Shown: positions 16,906 through 25,082, numbered from the stretch's first letter. The stretch is 40,842 bases of DNA from Nitrospina sp. (GCA_024648695.1 JACAVV010000009.1:1-40842); one strand, 5' to 3'. Notes: generated from the sequence alone by a model not told the origin. Program-made: numbers and translations.

Positions 16906-17757
16906 ATGACCCAAGCCGCCTCGACCCAAAGAAAAATCAACAGACCTCTCGTCGTTTTACCCACCTACAACGAAGTGGGTACCCTCGGGCTCTTGCTGGA
17001 TGCCTTGATGCAATTGGATGTGCCTTTGCATGTGCTGGTGGTGGACGACTCCTCGCCCGATGGCACTGCCGATCTGGTGCGCAATTATTCCGAGTTTAGC
17101 AAACGGGTTTTCCTGATGCAGAGACCAGGCAAAATGGGACTCGCCAGCGCTTATAAGGATGGGTTCAAGTGGGGATTGGAAAATGACTATGAAGTCTGCA
17201 TGGAGATGGACAGCGACCTGTCTCATGATCCCAGAGACGTTCCGAAATTAATTAAAGGAATTGAGGACGGTGCGGACATTGCGATTGGATCACGTTACCT
17301 GAATGGCATCAGCGTTATCAATTGGCCGCTTAGACGCTTGTTGATCAGCATGGGCGCTGGTGTTTATACGCGGTTGTTTTCACGGGTGCGCTTGACGGAT
17401 CCAACAAGTGGGTTTAAAGCAATTCATAGGGATGTCTTGGAAAAAATGGACTGGGATAAAATTACCAGCGATGGTTATGGCTTCCAAATTGAGGTTCATT
17501 TTTTCAGCCAGCGTATGGGCTTCACTCTGAAAGAAATCTCTATTGTTTTTACCGAGCGCAGAAATGGCGAATCCAAATTTTCCAATCATATTATTTTTGA
17601 AGCTGCGTTTCGAGTCATCCAGCTTGGATTTATGGCTTTGTTCAACACCAAACCTCCTATAAAAAAAGAGTATAAACAAACTGATTCAAACACATTGACA
17701 AACAAGAGTGATTCGGATGAATTCGCAATGTCCGGACCCGAAAAATCGATTCACTGA
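16906..17757 (+). CDS. polyprenyl-phosphate mannose/glycosyl synthase (DPM1-like GT2)
   Basis: GT-A fold family 2 glycosyltransferase of 283 residues. It transfers a sugar, usually mannose or glucose, from a nucleotide donor to polyprenyl phosphate at the cytoplasmic face. Motifs follow DPM1 closely: PTYNE near 19-23, DDSSPDGT at D47/D48, RPGKMGLASAY at 73-83, the metal-binding D102-S-D104 followed by LSHDP, IGSRY, DPTSGFKA, SDGYGFQIE, and the terminal RRNGESK. Like human DPM1, it lacks the C-terminal membrane domain of fungal and some bacterial forms; a polar tail of about 40 residues ends the protein. Placed between three GT-C-like membrane proteins, it would make the lipid-linked sugar donor they use. 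The sugar identity is not visible. Confidence 0.9.
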   Translation: MTQAASTQRKINRPLVVLPTYNEVGTLGLLLDALMQLDVPLHVLVVDDSSPDGTADLVRNYSEFSKRVFLMQRPGKMGLASAYKDGFKWGLENDYEVCMEMDSDLSHDPRDVPKLIKGIEDGADIAIGSRYLNGISVINWPLRRLLISMGAGVYTRLFSRVRLTDPTSGFKAIHRDVLEKMDWDKITSDGYGFQIEVHFFSQRMGFTLKEISIVFTERRNGESKFSNHIIFEAAFRVIQLGFMALFNTKPPIKKEYKQTDSNTLTNKSDSDEFAMSGPEKSIH

Positions 17758-17833
17758 TTTATCATTTCCAATACCCTGTCCTGATTTATCATCACACACT
17801 GTTTTCCCTAGATTTCCAATCCGCATTTGAAGG

Positions 17834-19345
17834 GTGAAGGCCAAGGACTTCTCTCCTTATTCAATATCTGACGCCGGAATGAACTTTACAGAACTTCAGC
17901 AAAATCCCAAGCTCAAGCGAAACTTGATCCTGGCCGTCATCCTTCATGCGATTACCCTGTTCTGGTTGTTTCAATTAAACATCAACAAGGAAGAATGGAA
18001 ACAACTGGAAGCGGGAATGGAAGAAAAATCCACCGGCGCCTACATCGAAGCGATCCGCAAGGAATATGGTTTGTTTGGTTTCTTGCGGTTTTTCTATTCC
18101 GTGCACCGCGAAACAAAACTGTATTTTCGATACGCCAAACTGACTCTCTATGGGGACGTCGATTATTGGGTGAAACGAAAAGGCCAAACGGTTACGGCCA
18201 AACGACCGCTTCCCTATCGTGACATTCTTGTGGAATACCCTCCGGGTTCCATTCTTTTTTTCATTCCCGCGGCGCTAATTTCGGACAATAAAGACGAATA
18301 CCGTTTTTGGGTGGGTGCCTGGTTCAGTTTCCTTTACCTGCTCAATTTGTTCATGGGGCTCCATCTCTTGACGGGCGGTCGCCCGACGTTTCGGCAGATG
18401 AACCGCCTGCTATGGTGGTCTCTGGCTTTCCTGCATTTATTCGGTGCCGTGGTTGTGGCCCGTTTTGACCATGCGGTTGTGACATGTATTCTTGCCTCGG
18501 CTTTGGTGTATCGCTCGGCCTGCCGGCACGAGGGGACCCGGCAAAACCTTCGGTTGCTTTTGTTTGGAATTGTCGTGTCAATGGGAGTATTGACCAAAAT
18601 CATTCCCGGATTGATCGCCCCTGCTGTGCTTTTGATTTTAGTTTTACAATATCAGAATACCTTTCCCTGGCAACGGATGTTGTCTGTGATTGCAGGACTG
18701 GGTATGGGACTGGTGGTGTTGAATTTGATCTTTTACAGCATGTTTGGTCAAGGCTACATCGATAGCTTTACTTACCATATGAAAAGAGGGGTCCAGATCG
18801 AAACCCTTTATTCTGGGCTGATTTTGTTGGCGCATTTGGTCGGCTTCCCCGTTACCGTTGAGCGGTCGTATGGATCCCATAACGTGGTTTCCAGCATGAC
18901 CGAACCGGTTAAAATGATATCTCCCTGGCTATTTATAGCTTTAAGCGCCTACCTGGCCTGGATTGTCTGGTCCCAACGCCGAAACTTTAAATACACGGAA
19001 AATACAAGCCATGTCCTTCACGGACTATTGTTATTGACCTCCATACTGGTTTTGATGTTTATGTTGACCAACAAGGTGTTTTCACCCCAATACTTTATCT
19101 GGATCGCGCCCCTGATCCTTATCCAGGTGGCCGTGCGCAAGGATTTTCACCGAATCGGTATGCTGTTTCTGGTAGCAACCTTATTAACTCAAATTTTGTT
19201 TCCGCATCTTTATGATTTCTTAAAAGATTTTCATCCCGTTATGATCGTTTTACTCAACATTCGAAATGGTTTGATGGTGTATATTTTATTCCTGTTATTA
19301 AAAAACTTGCCTCAATTATTGAACAAGGTAGAACCCCATGCTTAA
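17834..19345 (+). CDS. GT87-like (DUF2029-type) polytopic glycosyltransferase
   Basis: Membrane protein of up to 503 residues with about ten helices. After the first helix (about residues 32-50) is a long charged loop, then an EYPPG motif near residue 136. YPP motifs of this kind typify GT87/DUF2029 and related polyprenol-phosphate-mannose-dependent mannosyltransferases. Later features include VARFDHAV near 209-216 and NKVFSPQYFIW near 415-425, a pattern common in GT-C mannosyltransferases. The start is uncertain: GTG 17834 has GAAGG immediately adjacent, which is too close for a normal site, and ATG 17879 (15 codons later) has no clear site. It lies directly after the DPM1-like gene, its probable donor source. 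It is not an obvious close paralogue of the pair at 13732-16785. Confidence 0.78.
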   Translation: MKAKDFSPYSISDAGMNFTELQQNPKLKRNLILAVILHAITLFWLFQLNINKEEWKQLEAGMEEKSTGAYIEAIRKEYGLFGFLRFFYSVHRETKLYFRYAKLTLYGDVDYWVKRKGQTVTAKRPLPYRDILVEYPPGSILFFIPAALISDNKDEYRFWVGAWFSFLYLLNLFMGLHLLTGGRPTFRQMNRLLWWSLAFLHLFGAVVVARFDHAVVTCILASALVYRSACRHEGTRQNLRLLLFGIVVSMGVLTKIIPGLIAPAVLLILVLQYQNTFPWQRMLSVIAGLGMGLVVLNLIFYSMFGQGYIDSFTYHMKRGVQIETLYSGLILLAHLVGFPVTVERSYGSHNVVSSMTEPVKMISPWLFIALSAYLAWIVWSQRRNFKYTENTSHVLHGLLLLTSILVLMFMLTNKVFSPQYFIWIAPLILIQVAVRKDFHRIGMLFLVATLLTQILFPHLYDFLKDFHPVMIVLLNIRNGLMVYILFLLLKNLPQLLNKVEPHA

Positions 19346-19406
19346 GAGCCATTACTTTTCATCCAACATCAACTCCCACTCGATTGACTGAACCTCACCT
19401 GTCCTT

Positions 19407-20123
19407 ATGAACTTTTTCGATTTTGGAATCACTGAGTTTTTGATTGAATTTGGAAGGCAGTTTTCTTTTTTTGGCGTTTCAATGATCTGGCTTCACGAAG
19501 CCAACTTTTTGAAAGGCTATTTGTTCACAGCTATTTATATGACCGCCTGGTTCATGCGCCACCCGAACCGGGAAAAGCACAGGGAAACGGTGCTGGCCAT
19601 TATGATCATGTGTCCCATCGCTTTGCTTGCGGGAAGGATCCTTTCTCTCATTTCCCCATTTCGTCCGCGGCCCATGAATGTCGAGGAGCTCTATTCTGTG
19701 ATGCAGTTTTATTCCGAGCCAGGGCATTTAAAAAGCTGGAGTTCATTTCCCAGCGACAATGCGGTGATGTTTTTGACACTGGGTACGGGATTATTCTTTT
19801 TATCGAGATCATTAGGGGTGTTTGGGGTGCTGTACGGCTTTTTCGGAATCGCCCTGACCCGCGTGTATGTGGGCTTGCATTATCCCACCGACATCATCGT
19901 GGGCTCGATCATTGGTGCTGTGGCGGCCTGGACCATTCATCGTCCGGTTTTGATTGAGCGGGTTATTCGCCCCGTTTATGCTTTGAAGTTCAAATTTCCC
20001 TTTTTGTTTTATGGGGCTTTCTTTTTCATATGTTACCAGTTGGCGACCATGTACGGAATCATTCGCAAGGCCGGAAGTTTTTTGGTGGACATTCCTTATA
20101 ATTTTTTAAAAACGCTATTTTGA
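19407..20123 (+). CDS. PAP2-family phosphatase-like membrane protein with substituted active-site His
   Basis: A 238-residue PAP2 (type 2 phosphatidic acid phosphatase) membrane protein with about five or six helices. Motif C2 reads SSFPSDNAV, so the usual His of PSGH/PSDH is Asn (N118). Motif C3 is intact as TRVYVGLHYPTD, with R152, H158 and the following Asp. Motif C1 is degenerate: SPFRPRP is present, but no Lys stands at the expected spacing before RP. Relatives such as BcrC and undecaprenyl-diphosphatases recycle lipid carriers, a job that would suit this cluster. Loss of the C2 acid/base His suggests reduced or changed catalysis unless a neighbouring residue compensates. The 3' end overlaps the convergent CDP-alcohol transferase by 9 nt. 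Confidence 0.82.
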   Translation: MNFFDFGITEFLIEFGRQFSFFGVSMIWLHEANFLKGYLFTAIYMTAWFMRHPNREKHRETVLAIMIMCPIALLAGRILSLISPFRPRPMNVEELYSVMQFYSEPGHLKSWSSFPSDNAVMFLTLGTGLFFLSRSLGVFGVLYGFFGIALTRVYVGLHYPTDIIVGSIIGAVAAWTIHRPVLIERVIRPVYALKFKFPFLFYGAFFFICYQLATMYGIIRKAGSFLVDIPYNFLKTLF

Positions 20124-20912
20124 GTCCATTTGCTCCATTTGGTTTTTGACATGAACCATTCTCTGCCATGCGGTCCAATGAGTGGTCACCGCCAGAATCA
20201 ACAAGGTGACCCAGATACAGCCAGGACCCAGAACCGGTATTCCACTCAGCACAGAACCCAGGATCATCAAAACCATTCTTTCAGGACGTTGCATCAGTCC
20301 CACTTTACACTGAACGCCAAGACCTTCCGCGCGCGCTTTGGTGTAACTGACTGCCATGGAACCCGAAAGACTCAAAAGCACCAAAATCACTCCCCAGCTT
20401 CCTTTTATCAACAACGCACTTCCAAAACCAAAAGCAACCCGATCATTTTCTGCAAAAAACCAGGCCAGGCCCATGAAATAGAAAGCTTCTCCAAACCGGT
20501 CCAGTGTACTATCCAGAAAAGCGCCGAAACGGGAAGGGTTTCCTGTAAATCTTGCGACTTGTCCATCCAGCACATCACAAATTCCGGACAAAATGAGCCA
20601 GATCCCCGCAATGACGAAGGCACCCTTGGCGTAAAATATTCCGGAAAACAAACTGAAAATCAATCCCGCATAGGATATAGAATCAGGATGGATGCCCCAA
20701 ATCGACAATTTATTACATACTGGTAAGAAAAACTTTAAAAACCGTTCTTTATTTTGAGCATTAATGAAGGACAAAGCGCAAAACCCATTCATTTTCTTTG
20801 GCATGGGGCCGTTTTTTAGTATAATTCCCGTTTCGGTAAATCGGGATGGTAGAAGCAGGTAAAATACTTTATACTCCAATTCCCGCAATCTGGATAAAAA
20901 ATAATCCAACAC
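20115..20912 (-). CDS. CDP-alcohol phosphatidyltransferase, PI/PIP-synthase-like
   Basis: Integral membrane enzyme of 265 residues with the complete family signature: D113, D116-G117, A120-R121, G130, D134 and D138. The piece RFGAFLDSTLDR (129-139 plus flank) and IHPDSIS near 74-80 resemble phosphatidylinositol-phosphate and archaetidylinositol-phosphate synthases more than PgsA or PssA. The likely reaction is therefore transfer of inositol-1-phosphate, or a similar polyol phosphate, onto CDP-diacylglycerol. An N-terminal extension of about 65 residues precedes the first helix. No inositol-1-phosphate synthase gene is seen in the window. It is convergent with the PAP2 gene and divergent from the GNAT-like gene (49-nt spacer). 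Head-group identity remains an inference. Confidence 0.84.
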   Translation of the reverse strand: MLDYFLSRLRELEYKVFYLLLPSRFTETGIILKNGPMPKKMNGFCALSFINAQNKERFLKFFLPVCNKLSIWGIHPDSISYAGLIFSLFSGIFYAKGAFVIAGIWLILSGICDVLDGQVARFTGNPSRFGAFLDSTLDRFGEAFYFMGLAWFFAENDRVAFGFGSALLIKGSWGVILVLLSLSGSMAVSYTKARAEGLGVQCKVGLMQRPERMVLMILGSVLSGIPVLGPGCIWVTLLILAVTTHWTAWQRMVHVKNQMEQMDSK

Positions 20913-20961
20913 ATTTTTTTAAAGTGGCAAAACCCTGTAAATTTTGGTATGAATACGCTAA

Positions 20962-22092
20962 ATGATAACAATAAAACAAGTAAATGACGATAAGCAAGGA
21001 ATGGCGGATTTCGTCAACTTGCCCTATGATTTATACCAAAACCAACCCAACTGGTGTCCTCCCCTAAGGTTAGAAAGAAAAAGGTTTTTCAGTCCTAAAA
21101 ATCCGTTTATGAGGCATAGCGAGGTTGCCTTTTTCGTTGCTTATGAAAATGGTCGCCCCGTGGGCCGGGTCACTGCCCATATTGACCATATTTTTGACGA
21201 ATACTACAAGTTGAAACAGGGGTTTTTCGGGTTCTTCGAGTCAATTGATTCCAAAGATGTGGCCCAGGGTCTCATGGATGCATCGGAACAATGGATTCGC
21301 GCCAAGGGAATTTCATCCATCATGGGTCCTTTCAATTTTTCAACCAATCATGAGATCGGATTCCTGATCAAGGGTTTTGACCAACCTCCCGTGATCATGA
21401 TGCCATACACTCAACCTTATTACCCTGACTTGTTTTATAAAATGGGGTACCAGAAAGAAAAGGAACTGATCGCTTATTTTTTAAATGATGTTAAAACCAT
21501 CCCCGAATCGTTCACCAAACTGGCCAACAGGCTAACGAAGCGTTTTGGTGAATCGGTTAAAATACGCAATCTGGATGTAAAAAACTTCAAGTCCGAGCTC
21601 AATATAATTCTGGATATTTACAACGATGCCTGGTTGAAAAACTGGGGATTCGTTCCCATGACAGATTATGAAATTGATGCAATCGCCAGTCAGTTGAGGT
21701 TGTTCGCTGATACCAATTTTATCTATTTGTTATACAAGGAGGACGAACCGGCGGCTTTTCTTTTAGCGCTTCCGGATATCAATCAGGCTTTGATTCATGT
21801 AAAAAACGGCAAATTGTTCCCTACCGGGGTCTTTAAGTATTTGAGCGCTAAAAGGAATATCGAAACGGGCCGCATTCTTTTAATGGGAGTCAAAAGCAAA
21901 TACCGTAAACTGGGACTGGATGTCCTTCTATACCATCAAATTTTCAAAGACGGTTTATCCCAATCGACCTACAGTAATATCGAAATGTCATGGATTCTTG
22001 AAGACAACACAAACATGATCAATATCCTGGACAACCTGCAAGCGCAACCGTACAAAAGGTACGTGATCGTTAAAAAAAGCGGTCTATCCTGA
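20962..22092 (+). CDS. GNAT-like N-acetyltransferase family protein (YghO-like)
   Basis: A 376-residue soluble protein that matches the long YghO-like proteins with a GNAT fold. The N-terminal part has a VAYENGRPVGRVTAHID strand-turn-strand near residues 54-70, and a GPFNFSTNHEIG segment near 113-124 that is characteristic of this group. A second half has the MGVKSKYRKLGLDVLLY region near 312-328, resembling an acyl-CoA-binding loop and helix. The acyl group and acceptor are unknown. It starts at ATG 20962 with no strong Shine-Dalgarno. Just downstream lies a decayed methyltransferase gene, so it may once have had a partner. Confidence 0.75.
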   Translation: MITIKQVNDDKQGMADFVNLPYDLYQNQPNWCPPLRLERKRFFSPKNPFMRHSEVAFFVAYENGRPVGRVTAHIDHIFDEYYKLKQGFFGFFESIDSKDVAQGLMDASEQWIRAKGISSIMGPFNFSTNHEIGFLIKGFDQPPVIMMPYTQPYYPDLFYKMGYQKEKELIAYFLNDVKTIPESFTKLANRLTKRFGESVKIRNLDVKNFKSELNIILDIYNDAWLKNWGFVPMTDYEIDAIASQLRLFADTNFIYLLYKEDEPAAFLLALPDINQALIHVKNGKLFPTGVFKYLSAKRNIETGRILLMGVKSKYRKLGLDVLLYHQIFKDGLSQSTYSNIEMSWILEDNTNMINILDNLQAQPYKRYVIVKKSGLS

Positions 22093-22138
22093 TTCCCATA
22101 CCCAACATCCAACCCCCTTTATAAAAGTTTTGCAAACC

Positions 22139-22540
22139 CACTCCCCTGAGTGCAAATCATGGATTCCATTTCAGAAAATACCATCTTGGAAATATTCGCT
22201 GAAGGAATCCGCCGATCTCATGGAATCCCTTATAAAAAACCGGGAGACATTTGATTTGATTCTGGCGGCCGATGTGTTGGTTTACATCGGAGATTTGTAA
22301 CCCATATTCAAGGCCATCAAACGAAATCTTTTCAAGGACGGGTTGTTCCTGTTTTCAACAGAAAAAGCCGAAACGGGCAATTATATTTTAAGACCGACGG
22401 GTCGATTCGCGCACTCTTCAAGCTATATCTAGGCTCTTTCCGTTAAATATGGTTGCAACATTTTGAATCAAACCACCTCCGACCTTCGAAGGGACAATAC
22501 TTATTGGGTGGAAGGTTTCTTGTTCCTATTACAACACTAG
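22139..22540 (+). pseudogene. decayed SAM-methyltransferase fragment with internal stops
   Basis: The frame beginning at 22139 reads through the C-terminal half of a class I methyltransferase, but is broken by TAA at 22298-22300 and TAG at 22430-22432 before a final TAG at 22538-22540. Recognisable pieces are ETFDLILAADVLVYIGDL directly before the first stop, then PIFKAIKRNLFKDGLFLFS and RPTGRFAHSSSYI between the stops. These match the core of TPR-associated methyltransferases (the FDLVxAADVLVYxGDL and GRYAHxxxYL words). The SAM-binding glycine loop that should lie upstream is missing or shifted out of frame. The alternative 32-codon frame from ATG 22159 has no likeness to anything. This is a gene remnant, not a working enzyme, unless the stops are sequencing errors. 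Confidence 0.75.
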
Positions 22541-22653
22541 AATTCCCCGGTTGAATCCATAAGGCTTTCTCTATCGTTCCATTCCTGTCATCAAAGATTT
22601 AGGGATTAAAAAATTTCCTCAGCACAAAATCTGATTGCGAAAACAGGAAATTT

Positions 22654-23535
22654 ATGTACTATTATTTTTGTCCGTCTTTAAATATCTTTATTCATTTTCA
22701 ATTTTTCCTGCCTTATACCTTGAACCTAATAAACAAAAAACCTTCTTTTCCAACCCGGTTGTTAGTTCTGGTCATCGTGGTATTCCTTACCTCCTGTTCT
22801 TCCATTGACGAGAAAAAGACCTACTCAAAAAACGGGCTTTCCATCAACTACCTAAAATTGGAATATATGAATGATGCCGAGGAAGTGGAAGAGCACGAGG
22901 TGGAACACCCTGTCAAAATTTCCGAAAAATACATGCGAAACCAGCTCTATTCCTTGTGGTATCGCAATATTGAACCCAAAGGTCCCACACAACCTGTGTT
23001 CACAGACCAGGATGTGGTTCGCCTGGCACCGCTATTTCGACAGGCATTTAAGAGGTTAAAGATCGATACCTATATCCACTTTGAATATCGATCCACTCTT
23101 GGTATGACGGTGGGGGATGTTTTTTCAACGATTAAAAAATTACATTGGCGATTTTACCGAATCAATGACGTTTATTATTCCAGTGAATTAGTTGGAGGAG
23201 AACCCACCTGGCAGTTGGTACGCGATGACGGGCAAAAGTTGAAAAAGATTAAAACCGCCTTTCTTGATATTACCCGTAAAAACTGGATCGTGGCTAACAT
23301 TCACCTTGCCTACCCAAAAAACCGTAAAAAAATCCCTGCCGGACGAAGGGCTCCCCTTGCCCCCAAAAAGGTTTTAAATGCAACACCTTCCACAAACACA
23401 AAACCCGCTTCTTCATCCCAAACCTCTTCCATTCAAAAGAGATTAAGAACCCTGAAAAACTTGCTAGAGGAGGGATTGATCAATGAAAAAGAGTATCAAG
23501 ACAAAAAACGCGAAATTCTGAATGAAGGTCTTTAA
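22654..23535 (+). CDS. lipoprotein with C-terminal SHOCT domain
   Basis: Predicted lipoprotein of unknown function. A hydrophobic segment leads to a lipobox FLTSC with Cys at residue 48 when counted from ATG 22654. That makes an unusually long signal peptide. A TTG at 22720 (residue 23) would give a normal 26-residue signal starting with NLINKK, so the annotated start may be too early. The middle region (about 60-220) is mixed alpha/beta without a known motif. It is followed by a Pro/Ser/Thr-rich linker and a C-terminal SHOCT motif (LKNLLEEGLINEKEYQDKKREIL), a short helical module often involved in oligomerisation. It lies 205 nt before the porin and is not clearly in the same operon. Confidence 0.75.
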   Translation: MYYYFCPSLNIFIHFQFFLPYTLNLINKKPSFPTRLLVLVIVVFLTSCSSIDEKKTYSKNGLSINYLKLEYMNDAEEVEEHEVEHPVKISEKYMRNQLYSLWYRNIEPKGPTQPVFTDQDVVRLAPLFRQAFKRLKIDTYIHFEYRSTLGMTVGDVFSTIKKLHWRFYRINDVYYSSELVGGEPTWQLVRDDGQKLKKIKTAFLDITRKNWIVANIHLAYPKNRKKIPAGRRAPLAPKKVLNATPSTNTKPASSSQTSSIQKRLRTLKNLLEEGLINEKEYQDKKREILNEGL

Positions 23536-23684
23536 ACTCTGCCCATAGAATTACCCGCCTTTTACTTTTAATCTCCTTGTTTTCAATCACCTATTCCAAT
23601 CCTACAGCGAATTAAACCTTAACCTAATGCTTTACTAACATACGACCCTTAAGATTCCTCCAGTAACTTTTACAGATTTTCAGA

Positions 23685-23718
23685 TAGGCTTTTTTCAATA
23701 ATCTAGCCTAAATTTTTT
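23685..23718 (+). terminator. possible weak stem-loop before the porin gene
   Basis: TAGGCT (23685-23690) and AGCCTA (23705-23710) form a 6-bp inverted repeat around a 14-nt loop, and a T6 run follows at 23713-23718. It could terminate transcription from the lipoprotein gene or act as a leader structure for the porin mRNA. The stem is short, so this is only a candidate. Confidence 0.3.
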
Positions 23719-23723
23719 GCCTT

Positions 23724-23731
23724 GGAGGAGG
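23724..23731 (+). promoter_or_regulatory. strong ribosome binding site of the porin gene
   Basis: GGAGGAGG lies 9 nt before ATG 23741. It fixes the porin start at 23741 rather than at the upstream in-frame TTG (23717), which would place this site inside the coding sequence. It is the strongest Shine-Dalgarno in the window, consistent with an abundant outer-membrane protein. Confidence 0.8.
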
Positions 23732-23740
23732 ACAACAGGA

Positions 23741-25072
23741 ATGAGAAAAGTTTGGATGTTGATGGGGATTGCATCTGTATCCCTAATGCTAACGGGAACG
23801 GTACAGGCTATGTCGCAAACGGAGCTACGTTTCCGAGCTCTGGAAGAGAGAATTGATTCTTTAGCTCCAAAATCTGACAAAAAAAAGAATTACGGGCACA
23901 AAGGGGTAAAATCGACAAAAGACATCCATACAAAGTATGGGAAAAAAGGTTTCAAACTGGAAACAGGCAATGGCTTGTTTTCTACCAATTTGCAGTGGCG
24001 CGCACAAATGCGCTACTCCGGTATTCACAGAAGCGATCCGGTTCGACAACGTGACTTCACCAGAACCGCCCAGGCGGTATCGAACTTTGAGCTTCGCCGG
24101 GTTCGTATGAAGATTGGTGGACACGGATACAAAAAATGGATCAAGTATTATTTTGAGATCGACACACAGCCATCACGAAGCGTTACCAGTGGTAATGACC
24201 GGTCAAGAATCATCGACTGGAGAATCGATGTGCAACCTATTGATGAAATCGGATTCCGTGTCGGGCAATGGAAAATCAACTACAACCGGGAACGTGTAGA
24301 CTCCTCAGGACGTCAGACTTTTGTTGAGCGGTCTATTGTAAACCGCGTATTCACAATTGATCGACAAGTGGGTGCAATGCTACAAGGTCGGTTGTTTAAA
24401 GGTTCCTACGCAGACCTTCGATACTACGGCGGTATATTTAATGGAGAAGGGCGAGCGATCAACAATCCCGATGACAGCCATATGTGGATGGGACGTTTGC
24501 AATGGAACTTCCTTGGCCGTGACTTAAAATGGCGTCAATCGGACGTTAAAATCCATGAAAAACCAACCGGTAGTATTGCTTTCGCTGGAGCTACCAACCT
24601 GGGCAACTGTACTCGATGGAGTTCTTCCGGTTGCGGTGCCCTAAGAGGTTATTCTGTTGGCCGAAACGGTCAATTCCGCACCAACCAGTGGGTAGAAGAA
24701 TTTGCCTTCAAATGGATGGGGCTCGGAATCCAGCAGGAGTATCACTGGAAAGAAATCGATGACCATGATGGAATCGAAACCGATTTTGATGGTCTTTATG
24801 TTCAAGCCAGTTATCAACCCAATCCCATTTTTAAAAGTATTCCCGCAGGACTGGAGTTTGCTTTTCGATACGCTTTCGTAAATCAGCCTGATGATTCTGA
24901 TATCACTCAACTGAATAATCGGGATGAGTACACTTTTGCTATCAACTACTTTATTGCAGGTCACAATAACAAAGTGACGATGGATGTTTCCTACCTGACT
25001 CTGGATGATGCATCATCAGGAATGTTTGAAGATGATGCCCGTGTCAGACTCCAATGGGATATTTCCTTCTAG
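23741..25072 (+). CDS. outer-membrane porin, phosphate-selective porin O/P family
   Basis: Outer-membrane beta-barrel channel of 443 residues. A clear signal peptide (about 1-24, ending TGTVQA) is followed by a short heptad-like stretch (LRFRALEERIDSL) that suggests a trimerising coiled coil. The barrel has alternating polar/aromatic strands, the conserved FELRRVRMKIGG segment near 105-116, YYFEIDTQ, and the RVGQWKINYNRERVDSSGRQ region near 170-190. That last region resembles the substrate-selectivity segment of OprP/OprO-like porins. The last residue is Phe (WDISF), the usual outer-membrane assembly signal. It is monocistronic by appearance, with a strong ribosome binding site before it and a strong terminator after it. 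The solute, phosphate or another anion, is not proven. Confidence 0.88.
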   Translation: MRKVWMLMGIASVSLMLTGTVQAMSQTELRFRALEERIDSLAPKSDKKKNYGHKGVKSTKDIHTKYGKKGFKLETGNGLFSTNLQWRAQMRYSGIHRSDPVRQRDFTRTAQAVSNFELRRVRMKIGGHGYKKWIKYYFEIDTQPSRSVTSGNDRSRIIDWRIDVQPIDEIGFRVGQWKINYNRERVDSSGRQTFVERSIVNRVFTIDRQVGAMLQGRLFKGSYADLRYYGGIFNGEGRAINNPDDSHMWMGRLQWNFLGRDLKWRQSDVKIHEKPTGSIAFAGATNLGNCTRWSSSGCGALRGYSVGRNGQFRTNQWVEEFAFKWMGLGIQQEYHWKEIDDHDGIETDFDGLYVQASYQPNPIFKSIPAGLEFAFRYAFVNQPDDSDITQLNNRDEYTFAINYFIAGHNNKVTMDVSYLTLDDASSGMFEDDARVRLQWDISF

Positions 25073-25082
25073 TTTAAGTTCT

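Noticed and set aside
20130-20726. A 198-codon open frame on the plus strand antisense to the PI-synthase-like gene
   Set aside because: It is rich in His, Gln, Thr and Arg with no domain, mirrors a gene with complete catalytic motifs on the other strand, and has no ribosome binding site.
22159-22254. A short ATG frame of 32 codons in the pseudogene region
   Set aside because: It has no ribosome binding site or similarity, and the overlapping frame clearly carries methyltransferase remnants.
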